Shown here: positions 1-7,421 of the stretch, piece after piece | Numbering within the stretch: the first letter of the stretch is position 1 | Layout: each line of letters starts with the position of its first letter | Assembly (NCBI RefSeq): GCF_900089605.1 | Contig: NZ_LT594324.1 | Span: 3,100,001-3,164,000 of the forward strand | Length of the DNA stretch: 64,000 nt | DNA from: Micromonospora narathiwatensis | GTDB taxonomy: Bacteria > Actinomycetota > Actinomycetes > Mycobacteriales > Micromonosporaceae | Direction of reading: 5' to 3' | Notes under the pieces: model-generated | What the model saw: only the letters and a program-made list of their open reading frames with translations | The model's database searches: none | Told to the model about the DNA's origin: nothing | Translations under genes and position numbers: made by a program

Positions 1-1
1 G

Positions 2-934
2 CTCTTCCCGAACCACGTGGTGGTGTACGCGATCATCCTCGCCCTGTGGATCCCGACCGGCGTGCCGATCAAGGCGTTGGAGGCCCTGGCCGGGCTGTTC
101 CTGGTCACCTCCTGGTTCCCGTCCGAGTCGTTCCTGTTCAACAATCTGAACGGTCCGATGTGGTCGGCGAACATCGACGTGCTCGCGTACGCGGCGTTCC
201 CGCTGCTCTACTTCCTGGTCAAGAAGATCGCGCCGAGCCGGCTGTGGGCCTGGGCGATCGGCGTGACGGCGCTGTCGGCGCTGGTCCCGGTGATCGCCAA
301 CGCGTTCCTGCCGGACCACCCGCCGTCGATGGTCGCCCCGGAGGTCTCCTGGCCGCGGCACTGGTTCGGTTTCTACTTCCCGCTGACCCGGGCGTTGGAG
401 TTCGTGGTCGGGATCCTCATGGCGCGGATCGTCCTCACCGGCCGGTGGATCGGGCTGCGCGCACTCCCGGCCTCCCTGCTGGCCGTCGGGACCTACCTGG
501 TCACCCTCGACGTGCCGATCTTCTACGGGTACACGTTCGTCCCGCTGATCCCGATGGCGCTGCTGATCCCCGCCTTCGCCACGGCGGACGTACGTGGTCA
601 GCGGACGCTGGTCAACAGCAGGCTGATGGTGTGGCTGGGCGAACGGATGTACGCGTTCTTCGTCATCCACGTCACCGTGCTGTTCATGGTGCACGCGGCG
701 TTCAGCGGCGAGAACGGCGTGGTCGGCATGTACGACCGTGTGACGTTCGACCTGGGCACCGGCATCCTCGTGTTGATCGCGACGTATCTGGTCTGCCTGG
801 TCCTGGCGTCGATCCTCTACGCGGTGGTCGAGCAGCCGATCATGCGCCGGTGGGCCCGGCCCCGACGGCGCGGCGAACCGAACGGCGGCGTGGTGGGACC
901 GCTGCCCGGCACCGCCGGCGGTCGAACGACCTGA
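2..934 (+). CDS. Acyltransferase-3 family membrane protein (5' end cut off)
   Basis: The reading frame is open from base 2, so the gene starts before the window. The visible 310 residues are almost all hydrophobic helices (about eight membrane segments) separated by short loops, with a charged Arg/Pro-rich C-terminal tail, as in OafA/NodX-type integral-membrane O-acyltransferases. The N-terminal part, which carries the catalytic His-containing motif in this family, lies outside the window, so activity cannot be judged. It runs convergent to the minus-strand operon that ends at 1164, with a hairpin at 1112-1141 between them. It probably marks the border of the enediyne locus or a sugar/lipid acylation gene; nothing ties it to the pathway. 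Confidence 0.75.
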   Translation, partial: LFPNHVVVYAIILALWIPTGVPIKALEALAGLFLVTSWFPSESFLFNNLNGPMWSANIDVLAYAAFPLLYFLVKKIAPSRLWAWAIGVTALSALVPVIANAFLPDHPPSMVAPEVSWPRHWFGFYFPLTRALEFVVGILMARIVLTGRWIGLRALPASLLAVGTYLVTLDVPIFYGYTFVPLIPMALLIPAFATADVRGQRTLVNSRLMVWLGERMYAFFVIHVTVLFMVHAAFSGENGVVGMYDRVTFDLGTGILVLIATYLVCLVLASILYAVVEQPIMRRWARPRRRGEPNGGVVGPLPGTAGGRTT

Positions 935-1111
935 GGGGGCCGGACGGCGGACCACGGCGCCTGCGGCGCCACGCGACCGACGGCGGCGATGCCGCCACGA
1001 CAGGGGTCGAGCCCGGTGCACGGGCGCGGCCCCTGTCCTCGTGCCCCGGGTCGGGCCGGGCGCCGGCCGGACGTGGGCGCCGTCACGGGTGAACGGGCCG
1101 TCGGAAACGGT

Positions 1112-1141
1112 CCGGCCGCCCGGTGGTGTCCGGGCGGCCGG
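1112..1141. terminator. 12-bp perfect hairpin between convergent genes
   Basis: Arms 1112-1123 and 1130-1141 are perfectly complementary around a 6-nt loop. It lies 22 bases past the stop of the minus-strand PPTase-like gene and downstream of the plus-strand acyltransferase, so it can end transcription from either side. There is no long T-run, as is common in high-GC actinomycetes. Confidence 0.6.
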
Positions 1142-1163
1142 TCGGTGCGGACACGAGGCAGGG

Positions 1164-1766
1164 TCAGCCGTCGGTCAGGAACGCCAGGGTCACCGGCGGC
1201 AGCTCCGACCGCCGGCGCACGACGAGGGTGGCCACCCGCAGCGTCCCGGAGACGTACACCAACCAACCCGGCCGGCGCGGCGGAGCGATCACCAGCGGGA
1301 CGCTCGTCGGCAGCCGCAGCGCCCGCAGGCAGCGCAGCACGGCGTCGGTACGACAGGCGGCGGTGTCGTGACGCTCCCCGGCGAGGCCCATCGCCTCCCG
1401 GGCCAGCGCGGCGTGCTCGGCCAGCAAGCGCTCCCAGTCACCGAGGGGACGCGGGCGTACCGCGGCGACGTCGCACGCCAGCCGGCCCGCGCCCGTCACC
1501 TCCAGCGTCAGTCCGTCGCCCGTCGCCCGCGCGGTGCTCGCCCCGTCGGGCTGCCGGCGTCGGCCGGCGGAGGCGGCGGGCACGGCGGCGGCCGGCCAGT
1601 CCACCGGGACCAGGTCGCCGGTGGGCCGCACCGTGGCGGTGAGTTCGACACCGAGCAGGTCGTGCAGCGCCGCCGTGACCGCGGACGACACCGTGGACGG
1701 CCCCGGCGGCGCGGCCGGCCGCTCCGGGAACGGTCGCGGGGCCGGCGCGATCGACGGCGCGCTCAC
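1164..1766 (-). CDS. Stand-alone protein resembling the PksE C-terminal PPTase domain, catalytic residues lost
   Basis: 200 residues, GTG start overlapping the rmlA stop by 4 bases (GTGA). The C-terminal half aligns by eye with the last ~130 residues of PksE in this same window: both share a CDV motif, an acidic Trp-containing helix after it, a conserved PGW before a beta-strand pattern, and a similar final strand. In PksE the phosphopantetheinyl transferase signature is WVAMECLQKAG; here the equivalent stretch is DAVLRCLRALR, so the metal-binding Glu and the following Lys are missing. The CDV Asp is kept. The N-terminal ~60 residues are Pro/Ala rich. The sequence supports a diverged PPTase-fold protein, probably not a working transferase; a scaffold or carrier-protein-binding role is only a guess. 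Its co-transcription with rmlA places it in the cluster. Confidence 0.6.
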   Translation of the reverse strand: MSAPSIAPAPRPFPERPAAPPGPSTVSSAVTAALHDLLGVELTATVRPTGDLVPVDWPAAAVPAASAGRRRQPDGASTARATGDGLTLEVTGAGRLACDVAAVRPRPLGDWERLLAEHAALAREAMGLAGERHDTAACRTDAVLRCLRALRLPTSVPLVIAPPRRPGWLVYVSGTLRVATLVVRRRSELPPVTLAFLTDG

Positions 1767-2827
1767 CCGGGCACCTCGATGCGACTGTGGTCGCCGGAGA
1801 CGATGCGGTAGCCGGCCTGGCGGTCACCGCATCCGACCTCGGCGGCACGGCCGATGATCGAGTCGGTCAGCCGGATCACGCCCGAGATCCGCGCCCCGTC
1901 CATGACCACGGAACCGGACAGTTCGCTGCCCCGAATCACGCAGTCACGGCCGATCGCGGTGTAGGCCCCCACACGGCTGTCCTCGATCACCGAGCCGGCG
2001 CCGACGATCGCCGGCCCCGCAAGGTGACTGCGGACGACTCGCGCACCGGGCTCGATGTGCACCCGGGGGCCGACGACGCTGAACGGGTCGACGTCCCCGC
2101 CGCGTACCGCCTCGATCGTCGCCAGCAGACGTCGGTTGCCGGCCAGGACGTCCTCGCTGTCGGCGATGTCCCGCCAGTACCCGGCGTACTCGGTGGCCCG
2201 GACGATCACCCCCTGGTCGACGAGCCACTGGACCGCGTCGGTCAGTTCCAGCTCGCCTCGCGCGCTGGGCCGGATCGCGTCGACGGCGCTGTGGATCGCC
2301 GGGGTGAGGAAGCACGCTCCGATGAGGGCGAGGTCACTGCGCGGCCGGCGGGGCTTTTCCACCAGGCGGACGACCCGGCCGTCCCCGTCCAGCTCGACCA
2401 CGCCGTACGGGCGCGGGTCGGCGACCTTCTGGACGAGCAGGTGGGCGCCGCCTCCCCGGCGGCGGAACTCCGCGGCCCCGTCGCCGAGGCCGTCGGGCAG
2501 CAGGTTGTCGCCGAGGTGGAGCAGGAAGTCGTCGTCGCCGAGGTACGGCCGGGCGACCCGCACGGCGTGGGCGAGCCCGCGCGGGGCGTCCTGCGGCAGG
2601 TAGGTGATGGTGACGCCGTGCTCGGCGCCGTCCCCCAGCGCCTGCCGGATCTGTGTCGCGTGGTCGCCGACCACCATGCCCACCTCGGTGATGCCGAGAT
2701 CGCGGACACCGCGCAGGACGTGTGCGAGCAGTGGCCGGTTGGCCAGCGGAACCAGTTGTTTGGGCAGCGCGTGGCTGACCGGCCGCAGGCGGGTGCCTGA
2801 TCCTCCGGACAACACCAGGGCCTTCAT
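1763..2827 (-). CDS. rmlA: Glucose-1-phosphate thymidylyltransferase, long form
   Basis: 354 residues, the normal length of the long (StrD/RfbA-long) class. The N-terminus has the nucleotidyltransferase signature GGSGTRLRP; PKQLVPLANRP and the LHLGDN metal site follow. The last ~110 residues form left-handed beta-helix (hexapeptide) repeats. The enzyme makes dTDP-glucose from glucose-1-phosphate and dTTP and would be the first step of the NDP-sugar branch completed by the dehydrogenase (33671), decarboxylase (34999), C-methyltransferase (31851) and N-methyltransferase (41338). The ATG at 2827 has GGGAGAAG six bases upstream. It overlaps the next gene by 4 bases. A hairpin (2863-2889) separates it from the upstream oxidoreductase gene, so it may have its own promoter. 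Confidence 0.93.
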   Translation of the reverse strand: MKALVLSGGSGTRLRPVSHALPKQLVPLANRPLLAHVLRGVRDLGITEVGMVVGDHATQIRQALGDGAEHGVTITYLPQDAPRGLAHAVRVARPYLGDDDFLLHLGDNLLPDGLGDGAAEFRRRGGGAHLLVQKVADPRPYGVVELDGDGRVVRLVEKPRRPRSDLALIGACFLTPAIHSAVDAIRPSARGELELTDAVQWLVDQGVIVRATEYAGYWRDIADSEDVLAGNRRLLATIEAVRGGDVDPFSVVGPRVHIEPGARVVRSHLAGPAIVGAGSVIEDSRVGAYTAIGRDCVIRGSELSGSVVMDGARISGVIRLTDSIIGRAAEVGCGDRQAGYRIVSGDHSRIEVPG

Positions 2828-2862
2828 GGGCTTCTCCCATCGGTTCGGGCGCCGGATCACGG

Positions 2863-2889
2863 TCGGGCCGGCCAGGTCGGCCGGCCCGA
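2863..2889 (-). terminator. 11-bp hairpin between oxidoreductase and rmlA
   Basis: Arms 2863-2873 and 2879-2889 pair perfectly around a 5-nt loop. It starts 8 bases after the stop of the minus-strand oxidoreductase gene and precedes rmlA, so it either ends the sulfur operon or attenuates read-through into rmlA. It also covers the region where an rmlA promoter would lie. Confidence 0.5.
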
Positions 2890-2896
2890 GCGTGGG

Positions 2897-3898
2897 TCAA
2901 GGCACGAGCAGGATCTTGCCGAGCGTGCGGCGGGAAGCCAACTCCTCGTGGGCCGCCGCGGCGGCCGCGAGCGGGAAGACGGCGTGGACGCGGACCCGCA
3001 GTCGACCGGCCAGCACGTCGTCGAAGACGGCCGAGGCGCGCCGGCGCACACGCTCCGGGGTGCGGTCGTAGTGGCTCAGCGACGCCTTGGTCAGGAACAG
3101 GGACCCGTACGAGTTCAGCAACTGCGGGTCGACCGGGTCGACCGGCCCGCTGGCCTGGCCGTAGAGCACCATGGCGCCGCCCGGTCGCAGGCAGGTGAGC
3201 CCGTCGGCGAAGGTGTCCCGGCCGACCGCGTCGTACACCACGTCCGCGCCCCGGCCGCCGGTGAGTTCCCGTACCCGGCCGGGGAAGGACGTGGCGCGGT
3301 AGTTGACGACGTGGTGCGCGCCGGCGGCCAGCGCCGCCGGGATCTTGTCGTCCCGGGACACCGTGCCGATGACGGTCGCGCCGAGCCCGGCGGCCAGCTG
3401 GCAGAGCACTCCGCCGACGCCACCGGCGGCCGAGTGCACGAGGCAGACGGCACCGTCGGTGAGCGGATACACGTCCGTGGTGAGCAGGTGCGCGGTCATG
3501 CCGTGGATGAGGATCGCCGCCGCGTCCGTCAGGCTCATGCCGTCGGGCACCGGCACCAGTCGCGTCGCCGGCACCACGCAGTGCGTGGCGTACGCCCCGG
3601 GCTGTCCCATCCAGGCGACCCGGTCCCCGACGGCCACGCCGGCGACGTCGGCGCCGACCCGGAGCACCGTGCCGCTGCCCTCGATGCCGGGCGTGAAGGG
3701 CAGGGACACCGGGTAGACGCCGCTTCGCTGGTACAGGTCGACGACGTTGACGCCGGCAGCGGCGACGCGGACGAGGACCTCGCCGGCGGACACCTGCGGC
3801 AGGTCGGTGTCGCGCGGCGTCAGGACCTCGGGCGGCCCGTACGCGTCCAGGACCACCCGCCGCGCCCCGGCGGGCGACGGCGGATCCCCCGTCGCCAT
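2897..3898 (-). CDS. Zinc-free MDR family quinone oxidoreductase (QOR/crotonyl-CoA-reductase-like)
   Basis: 333 residues. Typical medium-chain dehydrogenase/reductase layout: an N-terminal GroES-like domain (PGIEGSG motif near residue 90) and a Rossmann domain with HSAAGGVGG. No structural or catalytic zinc ligands are visible, as in NADPH:quinone oxidoreductases. The ATG overlaps the stop of the sulfur-carrier gene by one base (TGATG), so the two are translationally coupled. A redox step on a quinone-like, enone-like or sulfur-bearing intermediate is plausible; the substrate cannot be read from sequence. It is the last gene of the SufS, FGE-like, carrier, QOR run. Confidence 0.85.
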   Translation of the reverse strand: MATGDPPSPAGARRVVLDAYGPPEVLTPRDTDLPQVSAGEVLVRVAAAGVNVVDLYQRSGVYPVSLPFTPGIEGSGTVLRVGADVAGVAVGDRVAWMGQPGAYATHCVVPATRLVPVPDGMSLTDAAAILIHGMTAHLLTTDVYPLTDGAVCLVHSAAGGVGGVLCQLAAGLGATVIGTVSRDDKIPAALAAGAHHVVNYRATSFPGRVRELTGGRGADVVYDAVGRDTFADGLTCLRPGGAMVLYGQASGPVDPVDPQLLNSYGSLFLTKASLSHYDRTPERVRRRASAVFDDVLAGRLRVRVHAVFPLAAAAAAHEELASRRTLGKILLVP

Positions 3899-4164
3899 CA
3901 GCCGCCCGCCATCGGGGAGATGATGGTGACGACGGTGTCGGGACCGACCGTGGCGCCGACGCGCTGGTGGCGGGGGATCATGTCGTCGTCGAGGCAGATG
4001 TTGAGGTAGCGCAACGGTGTGCCGTCCGCGTCGAGCAGCCGTCGGGCGAACTGCGGATGACACGCGGCGAAGTCGCGGATGACCTCGTCCAGCGGACCGG
4101 CTGTGCCCTCGAAGTCGGTCCGGCCCTGGGGGGTCCAGACGGCGGGCACCACGATTCTGACCAT
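3898..4164 (-). CDS. MoaD/ThiS-type ubiquitin-like sulfur carrier ending in Gly-Gly
   Basis: 88 residues, ATG with GAGGAGAG four bases upstream. The N-terminal VRIVVPAVW strand, the central helix, the LNICLDDD strand and the C-terminal ISPMAGG fit the beta-grasp MoaD/ThiS/CysO fold. In this family the terminal Gly is adenylated by an E1-like enzyme and converted to a thiocarboxylate that donates sulfur. No E1-like (MoeB/MoeZ/ThiF) gene is in the window; housekeeping MoeZ serves such carriers in other actinomycete clusters. Its neighbours are an FGE-like gene, a SufS-like cysteine desulfurase and a quinone oxidoreductase, all in one direction, which argues for dedicated sulfur insertion into a product rather than cofactor synthesis. 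Molybdopterin or thiamine service is the alternative, but no cofactor genes are near. Confidence 0.85.
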   Translation of the reverse strand: MVRIVVPAVWTPQGRTDFEGTAGPLDEVIRDFAACHPQFARRLLDADGTPLRYLNICLDDDMIPRHQRVGATVGPDTVVTIISPMAGG

Positions 4165-4178
4165 GTCTCTCCTCGGTG

Positions 4179-5045
4179 CTAGGCGTCGGCCGCGCAGCGG
4201 AATCCGTGGGCGAAGCTGGACCACCCCTGGGGATCGCCGTGCATCCGCTCGCTGCAACGGACCTGGTAACGGAAGTTCATCCACGAGCCGCCCCGGATGA
4301 CGCGGTAGCGACCCATCGCCATCCGTACGGTGGGGTCACATCGGACGGTGTCGTCGTAGAGGCGGGACACGGTGGCGGTCCACTCGTAGACGTTCCCGGC
4401 CATGTCGGCGCAGCCGAAGGGGCTGTCGCCCCGTTCGGAGAAGGAGCCGACCGGCGACGTCCGGGGCACCGGGCCGTGCCGTCCGCACTCGGCCCGCCAC
4501 CACTGCTGCCAGGCCGGCAGCGAGGTCAGCGGACCGGCGTGCAGCTCGGCGGTGTTGGCCGCCTCGACGTCCCACTCGTCGCCCCACGGCCAGACGCGGA
4601 AGTCGGGGCCGCGGGCGGCGAACTCCCACTCCGCCTCGGTGGGCAGCCGCCTGCCGCACCACGCGGCGAACTCGTTGGCGTCGTTCCAGGAGACGTGGAC
4701 GACGGGGTGGTCGTCGAAGTCACGGCTCTCGGTTCCCGGGCCGCCGGGCGCGCGCCAGGTGACGCCGGCGCGCTCCGCCCAGCCCTGTTCGGTGTAGACC
4801 AGACCGAAGCCGCGCCGCTCCGCGTCCGTGCGGTAGCCGGTGTCCCGTACGAACCGGGCGTACTCGCCGACGGTGACCGGGAACCGGTCGATCCGGAACG
4901 GCGCCACGACGGTGGTCACCTGAGGGGTCTCGTCGGCGAACCACAGGCGGGGCAGCGGCTGGTCGGCGGCATCGAGCCAGTCGAGCACCCACGGCGCGGT
5001 TCCCTGCCGGAACATTCCACCCGGTATCCGGCGCATCTCACCCAT
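4179..5045 (-). CDS. FGE/sulfatase-modifying-factor family protein with one canonical Cys missing
   Basis: 288 residues. The family is clear from the N-terminal RRIPGGMF, PVTVGEYARF, HPVVHVSWNDA, RLPTEAEWEFAARG, WPWGDEWD, the DMAGNVYEWT motif and the terminal RGGSWMN...HGFRCA block. True formylglycine-generating enzymes carry two copper-binding cysteines between RGGS and GFR. Here only the one in VRCSER is present; the position before it is occupied by SWMNFRYQ. So canonical formylglycine formation is doubtful, and no sulfatase lies nearby. Relatives of this fold (EgtB/OvoA) catalyse oxidative C-S bond formation, which suits the adjacent sulfur carrier and desulfurase, but the DinB-like domain of those enzymes is absent. 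Start at 5045 has only a weak Shine-Dalgarno. Confidence 0.85.
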   Translation of the reverse strand: MGEMRRIPGGMFRQGTAPWVLDWLDAADQPLPRLWFADETPQVTTVVAPFRIDRFPVTVGEYARFVRDTGYRTDAERRGFGLVYTEQGWAERAGVTWRAPGGPGTESRDFDDHPVVHVSWNDANEFAAWCGRRLPTEAEWEFAARGPDFRVWPWGDEWDVEAANTAELHAGPLTSLPAWQQWWRAECGRHGPVPRTSPVGSFSERGDSPFGCADMAGNVYEWTATVSRLYDDTVRCDPTVRMAMGRYRVIRGGSWMNFRYQVRCSERMHGDPQGWSSFAHGFRCAADA

Positions 5046-5161
5046 CGCATCCAGCCTTCTGCCGCCGGGCGCCGTGGCCCCGGTCCGCGTCCTGGATCAA
5101 TCCTTCTGTCGGCCCCTGGCCGGTGCACCTCTCGCTGTGCCCGGCAGGTTGGTGGCGGCCG

Positions 5162-6424
5162 TCAGCGCGTCCGCCGGCCCATGCTCCGCACGGCGCCGGC
5201 CAGCGCGTCGATGTCGTCGCGGTCGGTGTATAGGTGCAGGGACGCCCGGACGGTGCCGGGCACCCCGTACCGACGGCAGACGAGCGCGGCGCAGTGGCGG
5301 CCGACCCGTACCTGGACCCCGTGGGCGTCGAGATGCCGTCCCACCTCGTCGGGTTCGAAGCCGTCGAGCACGAAGGAGATGACCCCGCCGCGGTCGGCCG
5401 TACCGGTCGGTCCGAGGATCCGCACACCCGGTACGTCGCCGAGGACGTCCAGCGCGTAGCCGGTCAGCTCCGACTCGTGGCGTCGTACCTCGGCCATGCC
5501 GACGGCGCCGAGGTAGTCGACGGCCGCGCCGAGGCCCACCGCCTGCACGATCGGCGGCGTGCCGGCCTCGAACCGGGCCGGCGGTGGCCGGAAGGTCGCC
5601 TCCGTCAGCTCCACGGCCGCCACCATGCCGCCGCCGGCGAGCATGGGCGGCAGGGCGTCGAGGAGTTCCGCACGCCCCCACAGCGCCCCGATCCCCGTCG
5701 GTCCGCACATCTTGTGGCCGGTGAAGGCGAGGAAGTCCACGCCGAGCGCCCGTACGTCGACGGGCCGGTGCGGAACGGACTGGGAGCCGTCGAGCAGCGT
5801 CAACGCGCCCACCTCACGAGCCCGCGCGACGAGCACGTCGACCGGGTTGGCGGTGCCGAGGATGTTCGACACGTGCACCCAGGCGACCAGCCGCGTCCGC
5901 TCGTTGACGATGGTGTCGAGGTCGGTCAGGTCCAGCCGCCCGTCCGCGGTCAACGGGACCGACCGCAGCGTGGCCCCGGTACGCCGGCACAGCAACTGCC
6001 ATGGCACGAGGTTCGAATGGTGCTCCATCTCGGTGACGACGATCTCGTCCCCGGGGCCCAGCCGCAGCCGGGGATCCCCGACCTGGCGGGAGTCGCGCCC
6101 GACGAAGGCGTGCGCGACGAGGTTGACGGCCTCGGTGGCGTTCCCGGTGAAGACGATCTCCCCGGGGCGGGCGCCGACGAACGCGGCCACCGACGCCCGG
6201 GCGGCCTCGTAGGCGACGCCGGCCTCCACGGCGAGGGTGTGTGAGCCGCGCCCGACGTTGGCGTGGTGTTCACCGTGGTGGCGCCGCATCGCGTCGAGGA
6301 CCTGCTCGGGAACCTGGGAGCTGCTCGCCGAGTCGAGGTACGCGAGGCGGCGTCCGGCGAGCCGGCGGCGCAGCATGGGAAAGTCCGCCCGTACGCGTTC
6401 GATTTCGTACCGCCGCCCGGTCAC
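5162..6424 (-). CDS. SufS-type class V aminotransferase, cysteine desulfurase-like
   Basis: 420 residues, GTG start with a GGGAGG Shine-Dalgarno seven bases upstream. SufS landmarks are in order: YLDSASSS, HHANVGRG, NATEAVN, EMEHHSNLVPW, the LLDGSQS aspartate, FTGHKMCGPTGIG with the PLP lysine, and near the end VGRHCAALVC followed by GTVRASL. The Cys in HCA sits where the persulfide Cys of SufS lies, so desulfuration of cysteine to feed the sulfur carrier at 3898 is likely. No other suf/isc genes are near, so this is not the housekeeping Fe-S operon. A PLP aminotransferase role on a sugar is unlikely, since sugar aminotransferases belong to the DegT/AspAT families. Confidence 0.88.
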   Translation of the reverse strand: MTGRRYEIERVRADFPMLRRRLAGRRLAYLDSASSSQVPEQVLDAMRRHHGEHHANVGRGSHTLAVEAGVAYEAARASVAAFVGARPGEIVFTGNATEAVNLVAHAFVGRDSRQVGDPRLRLGPGDEIVVTEMEHHSNLVPWQLLCRRTGATLRSVPLTADGRLDLTDLDTIVNERTRLVAWVHVSNILGTANPVDVLVARAREVGALTLLDGSQSVPHRPVDVRALGVDFLAFTGHKMCGPTGIGALWGRAELLDALPPMLAGGGMVAAVELTEATFRPPPARFEAGTPPIVQAVGLGAAVDYLGAVGMAEVRRHESELTGYALDVLGDVPGVRILGPTGTADRGGVISFVLDGFEPDEVGRHLDAHGVQVRVGRHCAALVCRRYGVPGTVRASLHLYTDRDDIDALAGAVRSMGRRTR

Positions 6425-6969
6425 CGCCGGGCCTCCCGGCCTCCGGCCCACCCGGTCGGGCGTACGGGGGCGACCCGCGTGTGGCGCCCCGGGCCGGTGG
6501 CCGGGGCCGCACACGTACCGCCCCGGACCGGTGCTCCGCCTCTGCGGGACGTGGTGGGCATCGTTTCTCCTCCGAGGTTCCTCACGGCAGGGGTGGGGCC
6601 AGGGCACGCCCGTGGCGCTCCGCCGGTGCGTCTGAGGCGACCCTGCCACCGCGTGCCGGTGTGGGCACCTCTCCCCGTGCGGGGCGGGGGGCCTTGTCGG
6701 GGCGCCGGCACGCACGATCCCGGCCGACCGTGGAGAGCATCGCGGAAGATGAATCAATGACATCGATCGGATGCAATGAGATCAGGCCCTGTCGGCAGTA
6801 GATGACTGGTGTCGGCAGGTGCACGAAGGGGGCGGGCGGCAGCCGCCCCCTTTTCTCGTGGGCAGGCGGTCGCGGGCGCGGGTCGGCGGCCGGCCGCCGA
6901 ACGGCAGACGGCCACCGCGCGTACCTCCGGACTGGCCGGACGACGCGCGGTGGCCGTGGTGGGAAGCGG
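6425..6969. other. 545-bp intergenic region upstream of the sulfur operon
   Basis: No convincing gene. The left part is the leader of the SufS-like gene. A less GC-rich patch around 6725-6800, with several ATCGAT-like elements, is the best place for its promoter, though I see no clear -35/-10 pair. A terminator-like hairpin sits at 6826-6852 behind the SgcJ-like gene. Open frames here are GC-driven shadows. Confidence 0.5.
6826..6852. terminator. 10-bp G+C hairpin flanked by A/T runs
   Basis: Arms 6826-6835 and 6843-6852 pair perfectly (AAGGGGGCGG with its complement) around a 7-nt loop, with TTTT running on from 6851 on the plus strand. The outer flanks 6822-6826 and 6856-6860 could extend the pairing. 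It lies 118 bases beyond the stop of the minus-strand SgcJ-like gene and ahead of the SufS-like gene, so it separates two transcription units. Confidence 0.6.
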
Positions 6970-7386
6970 TCAGGCGTTCCCGGCGGGGCTGTTCTGGTAC
7001 GCCGCGAGGTGCCAGGCGCCGTCGCGCTTGACCATCAGCCAGGAGGCGCGGATCGCCCGCTCCTGGGCGACGGCGGTCTCGCCGGGCAGGAGCACCCCGC
7101 CCTCGGTGAGCACGAGGGCGACGTCCGCGCTGAGGAAGCGGACGTCGATGGGCTGCCCCGTGACGTTGGTGCCCTGGTAGGGGCCGGCGAAGGCGTCCCG
7201 CATGAAGGCGACGATGGCGTCACGACCCTTGAGGTACAGGTCCGGCAGGATCATGGTGCCGTCGTCGACGAAGACCGCGCCGAAGGCGTCGGCGTCGCCC
7301 TGGGCCCAGGCCGACACGATCCGGCCGGGAAGGGCGGCCACGCCGGCCTGGTCGATCGGGCTGGGACGGAAACTTGCGCTGGTCAC
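6970..7386 (-). CDS. SgcJ/EcaC family (SnoaL-like, DUF4440) protein
   Basis: 138 residues forming one cone-shaped alpha+beta barrel domain: an N-terminal helix pair, then GDADAFGAVFVDDGTMILP, GRDAIVAFMRDAF, and a C-terminal WLMVKRDGAWHLAAYQNS strand pair. This is the SgcJ/EcaC subgroup of the NTF2/SnoaL superfamily, and homologues accompany C-1027, neocarzinostatin and kedarcidin type clusters. Its exact step in enediyne formation is unsettled; a role as binding protein or isomerase on the polyene is assumed. The GTG at 7386 has AGGAGGAG seven bases upstream and gives the N-terminus MTSASF. It follows the oxygenase gene by 35 bases and is probably co-transcribed with it. Confidence 0.85.
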   Translation of the reverse strand: MTSASFRPSPIDQAGVAALPGRIVSAWAQGDADAFGAVFVDDGTMILPDLYLKGRDAIVAFMRDAFAGPYQGTNVTGQPIDVRFLSADVALVLTEGGVLLPGETAVAQERAIRASWLMVKRDGAWHLAAYQNSPAGNA

Positions 7387-7421
7387 TGTGGTGCTCCTCC
7401 TGGGTTGGGACCGGGTGCCGG

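Noticed and set aside
5162-6424. Missing sugar aminotransferase
   Set aside because: Motifs (EMEHHSNLVPW, GHKMCGPTGIG, HCA) are those of SufS desulfurases, not DegT sugar aminotransferases.
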